Assembly: GCA_934045075.1 (NCBI GenBank)
Contig: OW203724.1
Coordinates: forward strand, 8,357,473-8,421,472
Direction: 5' to 3'
Length of the DNA: 64,000 bases
From: Yponomeuta sedellus
Taxonomy: Eukaryota > Arthropoda > Insecta > Lepidoptera > Yponomeutidae
Shown: positions 1 to 11,326 of the stretch, piece after piece
Numbering within the stretch: the first letter of the stretch is position 1
Layout: the number at the start of each line of letters is the position of its first letter
The notes under the pieces: model-generated
What the model was told of the DNA's origin: nothing
Databases searched by the model: none
What the model saw: the letters and a program-made list of their open reading frames with translations, nothing else
Translations under genes and position numbers: made by a program

Positions 1-273
1 AACAATGGGTTTTCAATTCTTATTTTCAAGGTCAGGATAAGGGGCTAAAGCAGTAATTAACAATGTGCCTTGACACTCAACGAACAGAAAGTACCTAAAT
101 TATTTACGTTGAAATAAATGTTTGCTTTCTAAATAACCGAACTAACACATAGGTATTGTATTAGTAACTAAGCAATAAAATTTAAACATTTTACGGAAGT
201 CAAATGACGATTGAAGAGCCTTTATTAGGCTCTGTTACCCTGTTAGTAAGAACGTGGCAACTCCCAGGTGCAT

Positions 274-690
274 TTAATAGGTAATCATCCCGTTATCTGA
301 TGAACCTATTTCTCCAAAGACGAACGCGAACTCGGGGTTCACCGCAGCAATGGTGGACTTCAGCTGAGAAAGGTAGCATAACATGAAAAGGGCGTGAATT
401 GAAATGCACTTACACTATAAACAATGAAACATGGTATTGGGGTGGTTTATTTGTTTGGCAAGCGACAACAATCACAACAATAAAATCAAGTGTGCTAGTC
501 CCAAACTCCCAATCTATCCTGTGATCTGGTAACCAGACAACCATGTCATATATATAGAAACACTTGAAGACTACAGCTATTTTTACAAAAAATGCGACAG
601 CAGCCCTTAGCGGCATCGAATCCACTACATCAGTAAAGCGGACCACTGTTCGACCAACAAAGGAGTAGTCATGCAATAGAAGGATCAAAA
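274..690 (-). CDS. candidate last two exons of a multi-pass membrane protein (weak)
   Basis: On the minus strand, about 690 down to 416 reads as roughly 90 codons rich in hydrophobic stretches, for example residues PLRAAVAFFVKIAVVF and LDFIVVIVVA. It ends at a splice-donor-like GTGTAAGT. A second open stretch, 363 to 274, follows an acceptor-like TTTCTCAG and gives 29 codons, including NPEFAFVFGEIG, then a stop at 276-274. Joining them in phase 0 needs the weaker donor GTGTAA; the stronger donor GTAAGT two bases later would give a frame that stops at once. The family is not recognised. The hydrophobic pattern would suit a chemoreceptor, but no diagnostic motif is seen. It may also be chance reading frames. 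Confidence 0.3.
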
Positions 691-751
691 CTATAAAATA
701 CTTTTCACATCAAATCTGTCCAAAAATAAGTACTTTTAGTGACGTGGTACG

Positions 752-1110
752 ATATCAACCCTTGTATGTCCCCACTGCTGGGGCACGGGTGTCTTCCTGC
801 ATCGCAGGAAGTTTAGGCCATACTCCACGGGGACCAAGTCCGGGTTGGTGGAGGATTCTATGACAGTGGCGGGCCTTACTGTCAGAAGTTATCAAGCCGC
901 CCATAAGGCCCCCGACATGGCTTACCGACTGCCATTACATGACAGCCGGCACCAACGGCTTAACGTGGCTTGCGAAGCTCGGAAGCGCTCGGAAAAATGC
1001 CACTAGCGGTAGTCACGAGACGGTCACCCATCCTGCACCTGACCGCCCCTGTTGTTGCTTAACTCAAGTGATAGATTCCAATCACTCGATTCGACCAGCC
1101 CACGAGCGCT
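752..1110 (+). repeat. interspersed repeat R3, copy 1
   Basis: A roughly 360-bp repeat that starts near CCCTTGTATGTCCCCACTGC and contains GCCGCCCATAAGGC and TTGTTGCTTAACTCAAGTGAT. Further copies sit at about 21829-22165 (+), 23165-23525 (-), 28376-28535 (-), 59583-59820 (+), 61571-61905 (+) and 62096-62255 (-). No coding capacity is seen. It is probably a SINE or the 3' end of a LINE. Confidence 0.8.
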
Positions 1111-1442
1111 TCGTGGTACAAAAACCCTTAATGAAAATCGGGAATGCCTTGTAAAGTTAGAAGCATAAATTTATCGACAGGTATTTGTGTTATCTCGTAA
1201 AATTAAATTTTTGAGGAAAACAACTATTAAACTATCAAATACAATATATCAGAGACAGCGACATGGCAAACGTTTTAGTCTTAAGAAAACTTAATTAATT
1301 ATTAAAATTTAATTTCGAAAAATGGTTTATTCACCGCAAAACAATACAAACAAACTTAAAATACGTGTTTGAAAACAAAACAAACAAACAAAGTTGAATA
1401 AGTGAATATGAAAAAAATATTGGTATTCCATCTACTTAATCA

Positions 1443-1900
1443 GATCATTTATACCTACAGCGTCCATTGGCACTTTCATTCACACTAGATGGGTGAAGGA
1501 AATTTTAAATGGAGTTGCCCAGCACCTATACAGTCTATTTATCCTTACTTGGCCAATTTAGTAAACAAGATTCTAACCTCAAAATTGATATTTGATGCCA
1601 AAACAACATTTTCTCGCAACTTAATGTACTTTGTTTATAAAATTGACAGCGTGTTATCTAGAATAGTCTCCCCGATTACGTCATTTACGGGAATATGGCG
1701 CTTTGCGACTAAAATCCATACTTTACGGGTAGAATCTTGTTTACAAAATTTGCCAAGTAAGGATAAATAGACTCTACCTACCAAACTGTCATCTTAATCG
1801 CCTTACATGAAAGACAAGTCAATACACGCGGAGCCATCCATGCTGCGGATTTCCTCACGAGGGTTACCGTGTAATATTGCTACACAAATCCGCAGATATA
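1443..1900. repeat. tRNA-headed SINE remnant, interrupted by a MITE
   Basis: The parts 1443-1530 and 1777-1900 match the better preserved copy at 35160-35555, sharing ACACTAGATGGGTGAAG, CCCAGCACCTATA, AGTCAATACG and TTTCCTCACGA. The two parts are separated exactly by the inverted-repeat element at 1531-1774. Confidence 0.65.
1531..1774. mobile_element. Tc1/mariner-like MITE, copy 1 (TA target site)
   Basis: A 244-bp non-coding element. The left end reads CAGTCTATTTATCCTTACTT and the right end is its near-perfect inverse; the inverted repeats run about 48 bp each. It is flanked by TA on both sides. A second copy lies at 34609-34855. The TA target and the CAGT terminus fit the Tc1/mariner superfamily. 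Confidence 0.75.
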
Positions 1901-4076
1901 ACGTACCTAACTTTGAAAATAAACATTGGCGTAGATTGGCCCGCATTGGGAACCGAACCTATTTGCTCTCTTCCGAGTCCAATTCTTAAATCGCTTCAAA
2001 ACCCTTAGATACATTTTAGATAACCCATAAGACTGACACACTCAAGTGTAACTCGACTTGATTAAACTAGCATCGTAGGACGGGGGTTGTACACTGATAG
2101 AGGTCTTCTCAAGGTGCCTAATCACCACATTTATATACAAATTAAACGTACCTTAAGGGACTATAATATGTAATTGCGATTACGACGAGTAGGTGTCTGA
2201 CTACTTTGATCTAAAGATTATCTTTAAAATACTTACGTTAATACTTTTTAACTAGAGACAAAGGGCCAATTTCTGAATTGACCATTTCGCTAAGTAAATA
2301 GATAACTGTAGTGCTGTCTCTTCGAAATCCCCAGAAAGGAGCGTGTAGTAAAGTTCTCAGTTCAGTTCGCGTTCTGTTTTAGGTATCGCCCTGTATTAGC
2401 TATCCTCGTTATTTAATAAGTCTGCTAATCGGCGATACTGAATTTAACACTCGGTTCTACATTAGGACGAGTTGGTGTCACAACTTCACAAGGATTTGAT
2501 TAAAATTTATTAAATTTGTGTATGAATCATGATTAATTCAGGACGGCAAAATAGGGAGCGTAAAATCATTGTAAGTTGAGAAAATGATTACACCTAGATT
2601 ATCTGCTTGAATTGACCGAGTTGCCTTGTATTTATACAACACCTTTGGTTTACCTACGTACGTTTTTTCCCAGTATTTTATGTTGTCGTAATATGTAAAA
2701 GTAGTCTTTATGGATGAGTGACAAAAATAACCCAAATTCTTATCAAACTTACTGATTGCACAGCAAAATAAGTACTTAAATCAAAATATTACTAAATAAA
2801 CTACAATTTATATTCGTGGTGTACCACTATTTATCTTAAAGTAAAGCTTTTATATTTTGCGTTTAAATACTACCCAAGGCAAAATACCTACTTCGAATTT
2901 TTTAAAACGTTCAACCGTTGCCCTCGTACATACTCGCCTAAAGCTTCCGTTACACAAGAAGAGTTTCTCGGTAGCGAGGGACGAATAATCGTAAGCGATT
3001 CTCCCAATGCAATACTCGCCATACGATTCTCGCCGAGCGGTTGTTTAGATTTTGACAAAATTCGTATTATTCTCGCAAGCGATTCTCGAATGCAAGTATC
3101 ACAGGCAGAGATCCAATAGGTAATGCCCCGGGTATTAATCCGCCGGTGGATTAAAACTCAGTTACGCCCCAGTTATTCCCCGTTAAAACCCGTTGAGGTG
3201 GCGAAAAACTAATACGTGTAGTCTTTGTAAGCAACGTGTCACGGATCGAGCACAGGGCGGTGTATTGGTGGTGTAGCGATGTGTGGGGAGGATATTGTGA
3301 TGCCTGTGATGCTACGCTGGACTGGAAACAATCGAACCATGATAATGATTAGGACGAATACAACTTCTGTATATATCTGCGTGTGCCGATCGGCACGCGT
3401 TTAAGCCCTAACGGCCAATTTCTGGGTGTGCCGATCGGCACGCCACAGAACCGCATTTGAAAATAAGAAATATCATAAAGTACATAAATATTGAAATTAA
3501 AATTATTAATCTGCCCGTCTCTAAAACCAACAAGTAATAAGTGTGTTAGCCACCAGTGGATTAAAAGTGGAAATATTCATTGTTGTATAAAATACCACAG
3601 TAAGTAGGTACTATGTTAGGCAAGTTTTTGAATAGGTACCTATTAATTAAAACTGTTTTATACGGATTTCACTCGTTTATTATATTTTTTACAATTTTCC
3701 GACGTTTCGGCACTTTTACAGGTGCCGTGGTCTCGGATGACTGAGGTGACAGGCGTCTTTTTGAAAGCATTAACTGTTAGTTTACTACCCTCGGCAAAAA
3801 GTTAATTATGAAGCTACGTTCCAAAATAGGTAAAACAATTATTTTATATAAAGTCAACAATATTGATTATTAGTAATTGATGTTAAAATCACGTGTCGAT
3901 GCGAAACTCGCTTAAATCACTCCGTACTGATTTTGACGCGAGAGTCGCCATTCGTGATCTACAATTTTAAAGATTGGACGTGATACCAGTACACCTTGCG
4001 CCACCTCTGAACACATCATAGCACCACCATTCACCACACTGCATAGACAGACTGATAGATAGATAGAATACTGTAA
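1901..4076. other. no gene seen; AT-rich intergenic sequence
   Basis: No supported gene. It holds scattered repeat fragments: 2260-2340 resembles half of the foldback at 61148-61258; 2930-3105 has recurring GCGATTCTCG-like words; 3661-3760 carries the CGACGTTTCGGC motif also found at 22655 and, slightly changed, at 31650. Two palindromes lie at 3383-3441. A 65-codon open frame at 2538-2735 (-) has no recognisable motif. Confidence 0.5.
3383..3441. repeat. two identical 14-bp palindromes
   Basis: The perfect palindrome GTGCCGATCGGCAC occurs at 3383-3396 and again at 3428-3441, start to start 45 bp apart, in an otherwise AT-rich stretch. No gene is adjacent, so its role is unknown. Confidence 0.7.
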
Positions 4077-4145
4077 TTTCTGTGTACAATAAAGAATAAT
4101 ATTCTTATTTAATAAAGAATAATATTCTTTATTGTACACAGAAAT
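4077..4145. repeat. short-loop inverted repeat (hairpin)
   Basis: Arms of about 29 bp around TTTCTGTGTACAATAAAGAA and its inverse pair with roughly two mismatches across a short AT loop. The word GTACAATAAAGAATATTCTT recurs at 24743-24765, so the arms probably derive from the 3' end of an interspersed retroposon. Confidence 0.7.
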
Positions 4146-4738
4146 AACAGTAACAGAAATTAAACTTTACAAGTATAATTAATAAAATTGCATGATAATC
4201 AATCAAATTAAATTTAAGTCAATGTAATGCATACTTTTATATAGCACTTTAAAATGTTGCGTACCCTTCAGGGTCCTCAAAAATCTTATCAAATACTGTT
4301 AAGTTATAATGTACCTTAAAACTTGTGGAATGCAATAAAGTATTGAGTATTGAGTATTTCGACAACCCAATCTTTGAAGATACATGCAAGAAGACTCTTT
4401 CATATTGTCGAGCGAGGATACTTCATTTCATTACTTCAAGGGGGGAGAAGTCTCTTATCGTCTGGTTGTAACCATGAACTTGGGTTCAACTCGTGCCGAC
4501 ACACTAAAAGGACCTCAATCAATCAATCAATCAATCAATATATTTATTTGTGAACATAGGCATATTTAAAATAAAGGTCCTACAGTATAGTAGAGCGCTA
4601 TGTTCTACCAAAACAAATGTAGATAATGTTTAACCATGCACGCACAATGAACTAAGTACCTAATTAATGAATATTTAAAATATACACAACCAAGAAATGT
4701 CACAATTAGGTAAATTCACAGCATTTAGATTTACATTC

Positions 4739-6053
4739 TATGTACTAAGTATCGGGAATTTGCCAATAGAACAAAAAATACAAATTATTCATCTAAATTT
4801 ATTTTATCGCCTTCAAAGTAGGCCCCATCGCTTGCAATACAACAATTCCACCGCTTCACTCAGTCTTCCATACATTTTTCATAGGCTATTTGCGGTCTAT
4901 GAAAAATGTATGGAAGACATTTTAGAAATTTTTGGCCTTTAGCTCATTCAGCGAATTTTCTTTTATGGCTTCTATCGACTCAAAACGTTTTCCTCGAAGT
5001 GGTAATTTTAACTTGGGAAATAAAAAAAAGTCAGACGGAGCCATATCAGGTGAATACGGTGCTTGGTCGAGAACTTTTGTTGAATTTTTCGCTAAAAACT
5101 CTTTCACTATAATGGCTGTGTGTGATGGTGCATTATCATGGTGCAGCATCCATGAGTTGTGTTGCCACAAATCTGGACGTTTTCGGCAGATACTCTCACG
5201 CAAACGCTTCATGACGCCTAAATAATATTCTTTATTCACTGTTTCTCCCTCTGGAAGGAATTCGGAGTGAACCATACCACGGTAGTCAAAAAAAACTGTC
5301 AGCATCACCTTGATTTTGCAGCGACTTTGCCGCGGTTTTTTGGGTTTCGGGTCGTTTTCGAGACGCCATTCTGAAGACTGTTGGCTTGTTTGCATGTCGT
5401 ACTCATAAACCCATGTCTCGTCGCCAGTTATTATACGTTTCATAAAGGTCAGATCCGTAGAATCTCGGGAAACCATGTCTTCAGCGACATGCTTTCGCTG
5501 CGCTTTTTGAACAAAATTGAGCTCTTTTGGAACTAGTCGAGCGGCGACGCGTTTCATGCCTAAAATGTCAATGAGAATGTTGTGGACGGACTTAAAAGAT
5601 ATGTTCACCTCACTAGCCAACTCTCTCAGACTCATACGTCGATTTTCGAGCACTAGCTTCTTGATTCTGTCGATGTTTTCTTTGGTCATAGCGGTTGAAG
5701 GTCTACCAGAACGAGGCAAGTCTACTACTACTTCTCGGCCTTCTTTAAAAGCCTTATACCATTCATAACCCCTTGTTTTCGATATAAACGAGTCGCCGTA
5801 GGTATTTCGCAACATTTTTAGTGATTCACCACATGAAATATCATTTTAAACACAAAATTTAAGGCAAACTCTTTGTTCAAAAATATTTTCTATTGTAAAA
5901 ATCGCCGAGTACTCAAAACTATGACCCACAAAAAGTGTAGTATAAAACAAATTATCATCAGTACAGTGCTACCAACATGCAGTAAAAAAATTAAAACGAC
6001 CTATTTTACGCGGGTCTTTTTATTGACATATTCCCGATACTTTTTACACAGTA
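4739..6053 (-). mobile_element. mariner transposon, decayed
   Basis: A single mariner of about 1.3 kb on the minus strand. The ends carry inverted repeats of about 28 bp: left 4741-4768 starts TGTACTAAGTATCGGGAAT, right 6021-6048 is its inverse with about 4 mismatches. TA lies next to both ends, although the exact outer boundary on the right is uncertain by a few bases. It holds one transposase gene with several inactivating changes, so it is a non-autonomous fossil. Confidence 0.8.
4800..5885 (-). pseudogene. mariner transposase pseudogene
   Basis: The longest open part, 5815 down to 4922, encodes 297 residues of a mariner transposase, the enzyme that cuts and pastes the element at TA sites. 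The helix-turn-helix region lies within the first ~90 residues. The acidic triad is complete: GDETWVYEYD, HHDNAPSH and SPDMAPSDFFLF, with 34 residues between the second and third aspartates (DD34D, the mariner signature). Typical mariner residues continue upstream of the first Met to about 5885, but an in-frame TAA sits at 5848-5846 and no ATG is seen at the expected start. At the C-terminal end, a 22-bp stretch (4863-4884) is repeated in inverse at 4897-4918, which breaks the frame; the family's usual C-terminal residues resume beyond it, with a further in-frame TGA. The protein is therefore almost certainly inactive. Confidence 0.85.
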
Positions 6054-6234
6054 CTCTATCTACGACACAGAGTAGTATATAGCAGTGTCATTCAAAAATT
6101 CGTCTAAATAAAAAAGACAAACAGTTCATGACTCAAAATTCTGACCGAGCCTTGTTCGCTTGTGATTGGCTATAGTCTTGTCTAACACGTGATATTGGCG
6201 AAATTGTACTGGACAATCAGTGCACTGAGTCCAT

Positions 6235-6246
6235 AAAACAGAATTG
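6235..6246. repeat. target site duplication of the I-like LINE, 5' copy
   Basis: AAAACAGAATTG at 6235-6246 matches 19339-19350, just after the A-tail. The A-run at the start could belong to the tail, so the safe part is CAGAATTG. The two copies bracket the whole nested LINE. Confidence 0.75.
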
Positions 6247-6442
6247 GAAAAGCGCGGGAAACGTTAAAGTTGGCGGGTGTATTTTTTTTGGTGAAAATTT
6301 ATTAATATTTATTTAGCATAGGTTTTTAGCATCAGTTGTATATATTTCTGTTAAATTATTGTAGTATAGTATATATTTGTAAAATTTGTACATAGTATCT
6401 TCTTTCCTGGTAAGTTTTTTTCACTTTCTATCTTTGAGGTCC

Positions 6443-8029
6443 ATGGAGGAGCCGCCCGATCCGGGGGGCTCAGTCCCCCCGGTCGGCGTTAATATCACCA
6501 TACGTCCTAGCAGCAACTTAAATGAATCCACCGGAATGGATACTGATGGTTCCATCAGGTCTGATAAAAGAAAGAGGTCTAGGGCGCAGCGCAAGGTCTG
6601 CAGACACTGCAATAAGCGAAGAAAACATCACAAGCACGGTTCTGACTCTGTGAATGTTTGTGATTGCGACAGTGATGACGCAAAAAAACCAGTAGTTGAA
6701 ACGGTAATGCCGACCAACGCTCCAGATGCCTCATCCCGTAAAGATGCGGTATCTTCTGTGTTGTCGCCATCCTTTCCCGCCTCTACGTCCCAACAGTCTC
6801 CTCAGGTAGGTAGGACTCTGTATGAACCAAATGATGTATCCCCTTTTGTTATACATATTCAGAGAAATGCAACAGAATCTTCACCTGTACCCACTCTCCA
6901 CCCGGTTTCTTTTGGGCAATACCTAAAGAGACGTGGTTTGAAAAATATAATTAATGGCAGCGTAAAACGTCTAACTAGAAGCAAGCTCAGTCTTTCGTTT
7001 TCTGACTTCAATGATGCTAATGCATTTGTAACAGACCCAGATTTAGATAAAAATCAGTTCAAAGCTTTTATTCCAACCTTTAGTGTAACTAGGATGGGCA
7101 TTGTTCGGGGAGTTCCTGCAGACTGGACACCTGAAGAAGTCCAAGAAAATATATCGGTACCTATTGGCTGTGGTAAAGTCATTAAAGTGAGAAGATTTAA
7201 CTATAAAGTGCATGGTCCAATTCCTACATGGAAGCCCTCTCAGACAGTAGTTATTACATTTGATGGCCAAGTTTTACCTAAACGGGTTTTTCTGTGTTAC
7301 AATTCTCTCCCTGTTGAACTATACACATACCCAACAATCCAATGCTATAACTGCTGTCGCTTTGGACATACTAAAACTAAGTGCAACTCCACACCTAGGT
7401 GTTTCAAATGCAGTAAAGCTCACTCTGGTGACTCATGCGATGTAGAGGTTGGTGATGCCTCATGCATTTCTTGCAATGGGAATCATTACGCCAACAACAA
7501 GTGTTGCCCTGAATATGATAGGCAGTCCAGAGTAAAACTTTATATGGCCCAAAACTGTGTATCATACTCTGAGGCAATTAAAATGCATCCTCCCATCAAC
7601 AAGTCTTACAGTGATGTCCTAAATTCTGCCCCTACAACCAGGTTTTCAACTCGGCCTGTTCCATGTCCACTGCCCTCTGCTAATCAATCGCCAAAATCAC
7701 ACAAAAAAACAGTTTTTCGTACACCCTCCATACCAAAAATAAGTAAGGGATATGATCGAGCTACTCATCGATCCCTTATTGCCGAATATGACCCCCCATC
7801 TCCCTCAAATGGCTGTGCCCTTCAAGAAAAACTCAAAGACTCTAAGGAGAATAATCAAACTATCTTGGAGTTAATCTCAGCTTTAATACAAGCAATATCA
7901 TGTTCCTTTTCCAATAGTAATAATTCTGTACCGTCCAACGCCGCCTCTATTATTCAGCTTGTTAATTCTCTTTCCAACAATGGCCAGTTTAGGCAAAATC
8001 CTGCAATGGAATTGCCGCAGTATAACTAG
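6443..8029 (+). CDS. LINE ORF1 protein (Gag-like, three zinc knuckles)
   Basis: Encodes the RNA-binding Gag-like protein that packages the LINE transcript. The frame is open from 6386, but the ATG at 6443, giving MEEPPDPGG, is the likelier start because the preceding residues are hydrophobic and look like translated leader; this gives 528 residues. The N-terminal third is basic and rich in Ser and Pro. A central region leads into three cysteine-histidine knuckles, CYNCCRFGHTKTKC, CFKCSKAHSGDSC and CISCNGNHYANNKC, near residues 310-360. Its 3' end overlaps ORF2 by about 50 bases in another frame, the usual arrangement in this group. No frameshift or stop is seen, so the protein could still be made. 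Confidence 0.85.
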   Translation: MEEPPDPGGSVPPVGVNITIRPSSNLNESTGMDTDGSIRSDKRKRSRAQRKVCRHCNKRRKHHKHGSDSVNVCDCDSDDAKKPVVETVMPTNAPDASSRKDAVSSVLSPSFPASTSQQSPQVGRTLYEPNDVSPFVIHIQRNATESSPVPTLHPVSFGQYLKRRGLKNIINGSVKRLTRSKLSLSFSDFNDANAFVTDPDLDKNQFKAFIPTFSVTRMGIVRGVPADWTPEEVQENISVPIGCGKVIKVRRFNYKVHGPIPTWKPSQTVVITFDGQVLPKRVFLCYNSLPVELYTYPTIQCYNCCRFGHTKTKCNSTPRCFKCSKAHSGDSCDVEVGDASCISCNGNHYANNKCCPEYDRQSRVKLYMAQNCVSYSEAIKMHPPINKSYSDVLNSAPTTRFSTRPVPCPLPSANQSPKSHKKTVFRTPSIPKISKGYDRATHRSLIAEYDPPSPSNGCALQEKLKDSKENNQTILELISALIQAISCSFSNSNNSVPSNAASIIQLVNSLSNNGQFRQNPAMELPQYN

Positions 8030-11000
8030 TAAAAAATCAGATTTCATTCATCTTTGTAATAAACATAGTCCTTCTATAGTTTCTCTCTCAGAGACATGGT
8101 TAAAACCAGGTATTTCCTTTAAAATGTCTGGTTTCTCATGTCTTAGAGAAGACCGAGATGATGGGTATGGTGGAGTGTCTATACTCATCCATAAGTCTCT
8201 CTCGTTTACATCTTTTCCGCTCCCTTCACACAGCAATGACATTTCGGTTGTTGCTGCAGTTGTAAATAACATTTGTATAATTTCTGTATATTTTGCTCGC
8301 CCATCTGTAAATATTTTATCTGAAATTAGTAATATTATTTCTATTCTCCCTAAGCCCTTTATGGTTTTAGGTGATTTAAATTGCCAACACCAGGCCTGGG
8401 GTAGCTCTGTAAGTTCATGTTATGGGGATCAACTACTAGACATTATTCAATCACATAATCTTTGCATTTTAAACACTTGTTTACCAACCCGTCATACTAA
8501 GCCCGATGAGGGAATTAGTGCCCCTGATTTATCTATATGTACTCCTGATCTTGCATTAGTTTTAAAATGGTACCCTCTGTCTTCATCATATGGCAGTGAT
8601 CATTTTCCTTTAGTGGTTGCCTTCCCTAGTAGTAATCCTCATAAATCAACATATAAACCTCGTATTAAGCACAGATTAAGTAATGCAGATTGGTACTCCT
8701 TTAGGGAATGTGTTGAGTCAAAAATCAAAGATTGTGAATCTCTATGTGTCACTGATGCAGAGATGTTCGCTAAGGTTTTGATGGAGGCTGCAGATGAGAC
8801 TTTCCCTTTTAAACATTGTATGTCTAAAATCCCTTCTCCTCCTTGGTGGGATGTAGAGTGCTCTGAGGCTGTTACAAAAAGAAAAGAAGCTGAAAGGTTG
8901 TATTGTGATCAAATGACCCCAGAGAATTTTGACAGTTATTTAGAAGTTTCCAGGTCAACTAAAAAACTTTTAAAGCAAAAAAAATATGATGGTTGGCAAA
9001 AGTTTTGCAGTTCTATTTCCCCAAATACTTCACCTTCTGCTGTTTGGAGAAGTGTAAGACGTTTTAGAGCAGCCTTCAGTGATTCTCACACCCCTAAAAT
9101 GTCTACTTCCTTAGCTGATCAGTATATGGATCACCTAGCTCCTCCCTCTGTTCCAGAACAAACCCCCATTTCTCCCATTTGCCTTCATAATCAGACTGGT
9201 TTAAATTCTCCTTTTACCTTAGAGGAATTAAAAGGAATTCTCTCCCATGTAAGGGATTCTGCCCCAGGAGAAGATGGTATTCCTTATTCTTTTATAGTTA
9301 ATCTAAGTGACTCTACTCTCTTAACTTACCTAGAATTAATTAACTCTATTGTAGTTTCAGGTGTTATTCCTCTCTCCTGGAAATCCCAAATCATCATCCC
9401 AATTTTAAAATCTAGTAAGCCTTCTGCTGACCCTTCCTCTTATAGACCCATTGCCCTATCTTCTGTTTTAGCTAAAATAGCTGAGTATCTTGTTAAAATT
9501 CGGCTTGAATGGTTCATTGAGAGCAATAACCTTTTATCTCCTTCCCAGTTTGGCTTTAGAAAAGGAAGGGGTACTATTGACAGCTTAAGCGTTTTCACGA
9601 CTGACATTCGTATTACTTTTTCAAATAATAATTCAGTTCTTGCAGCATTTCTTGATATTCGAGCTGCCTATGACAGTGTAATTGTGTCGGTCCTGAAACA
9701 AAAACTTCACTTATTAAAAGTCCCCAATTTGCTTGTAAATTTTATTGTAAATATACTCTCAGAAAGGACAATTAATATGTATATAGATGACAAAAAAATA
9801 TCTAGAGTAGTTTGGAGAGGTCTCCCTCAAGGGTCAGTGCTCTCTCCCTTATTATACAATATTTATACTTATGATTTAGATTCTGCACTTGGTAGTTCTA
9901 TAGAAGTCTTGCAATATGCAGATGACCTTCTTCTTTATACAACGGGTAACTCAATAGACTCTATGTGCTCATCTCTCACTGCTTCTCTGTCAATGCTTCA
10001 TCAATGGCTATCTACTAATGGTCTGGACCTGTCTGTCAATAAGAGTGCTGTGGTGTTGTTTTCAAGAATGAGAAAGCATCCAAACATTTGTGTTGAATAT
10101 AATTCCTCTCGTATTCCAGTAAAAAGTCAAGTAAAATTTTTAGGAGTTATTTTAGACAGTCAACTTACCGGACTCCCACATTGTGAATACATTGCTGCCA
10201 AGTGTGATCGCTTATTAAATATTATCAGATGCCTCTCAGGGGTTTGGTGGGGTGCTCATCCTTTTTCATTGAGGTTGCTTTATAATGCTTTAATTAGAAG
10301 TGTTCTGGATTATGGAACCTTCGTATTGGAGCCTGGTAGCGCTGCTGGCTTTAAGAAATTGGATGCTGTGCAGTCCAAGGCTTTAAGAATCATCTTAGGA
10401 GCAATGAAATCTAGTCCTATTAATTGTTTGCAAGTAGAGTGTGGAGAGCCACCTCTCAGATTAAGACGTCAATACCTGTCTGATAGATTTTTGAGTCGTT
10501 GCTTGCAGCTTACTGATCATCCATTGCTTGGCAGATTACAACATCTTGCAGACCTTATTACAAAGTCCAAGTATTGGTCCCACAGGGCTACTCCATGTCT
10601 TGTTAAGAGCTTCCAACAATTTAACTCTATTGAGGCTCCATGCCATAACTCTAATTTGCTTCCTATTTTTCATTGTCCTTACAACTCTTTAATTCAAATC
10701 CCAAACGTCAGTCTTAATCTGGGAATTTCTAAACATGATAACTGTCAAAATGGCGAGTTTAATAACCTTTTAGACAACCAATTCCAGGGGTGGCACACCA
10801 TTTTTACTGATGCTTCAAAACACCAAGGCAGTTGCGTAGGTGTAGGTGTTTTTCATGCACAATATAAAATAGTCCAAAAAATAAAACTTCCTCCTGAATC
10901 TTCAGTATATTCTGGAGAATGTTATGGTCTCCTAAAGGCTATGGAATATATTTTATTAATGGGTCTTAGGAATACTTTAGTGTTGACAGATTCATTAAGC

Positions 11001-11326
11001 TCTCTCCAGGCATTAATTAAATTTCCTTTTTTCTCTACCAATCACCCAATAATTTTTGCTATACGCAAATTGCTATGTAAATGCTCGGAGAGATATCTTA
11101 CTGTGCAATTTGGATGGGTACCTTCCCACTGTGGCATAATAGGTAATGAAAAGGCTGATGAACTTGCAAATTCTGCGGTGGAGTGTGGAGACGTGTACCC
11201 ATATGAAAATCATTATAACGATCTGGCCACTCTCCCCAGGGCTTATCTCCAGGTTTCCTGGGATAGAACCTGGGCAGAGGACCAGTCAAAAGGCTTTCAT
11301 TACCGCAAAATCCAACCCAATATTCC
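7980..11326 (+). CDS. LINE ORF2, 5' part: endonuclease, reverse transcriptase, RNase H (interrupted)
   Basis: ORF2 makes the nick, the DNA copy and RNA removal in target-primed reverse transcription. An apurinic-type endonuclease opens with LQWNCRSITSKK and SETWLKPG, with GDLNCQHQ and GSDHFPL further on. The reverse transcriptase shows PGEDGIPYSF, SQFGFRKGRGT, AAFLDIRAAYD, GLPQGSVLSPLL and the catalytic YADDLLLY. An RNase H domain follows with all acidic residues in place: FTDASKHQGS, SGECYGLLKAME, LTDSLSSLQ and HCGIIGNEKADELA. The ATG at 7980 (MASLGKILQWNC) is preferred to the one at 7959. The gene is cut at 11326 by the BEL/Pao element; the triplets read through to 11357 come from its LTR. 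The same frame resumes at 18775. Confidence 0.9.
11322..11326. repeat. target site duplication of the BEL/Pao element, left copy
   Basis: ATTCC at 11322-11326 is repeated at 18770-18774 on the other side of the element. A 5-bp duplication is normal for BEL/Pao integrases. Confidence 0.9.

Noticed and set aside
1489..1770. 93-codon open frame on the plus strand
   Set aside because: Runs through the non-coding inverted-repeat element at 1531-1774.
2538..2735. 65-codon open frame on the minus strand
   Set aside because: AT-rich, no recognised motif and no convincing splice borders.
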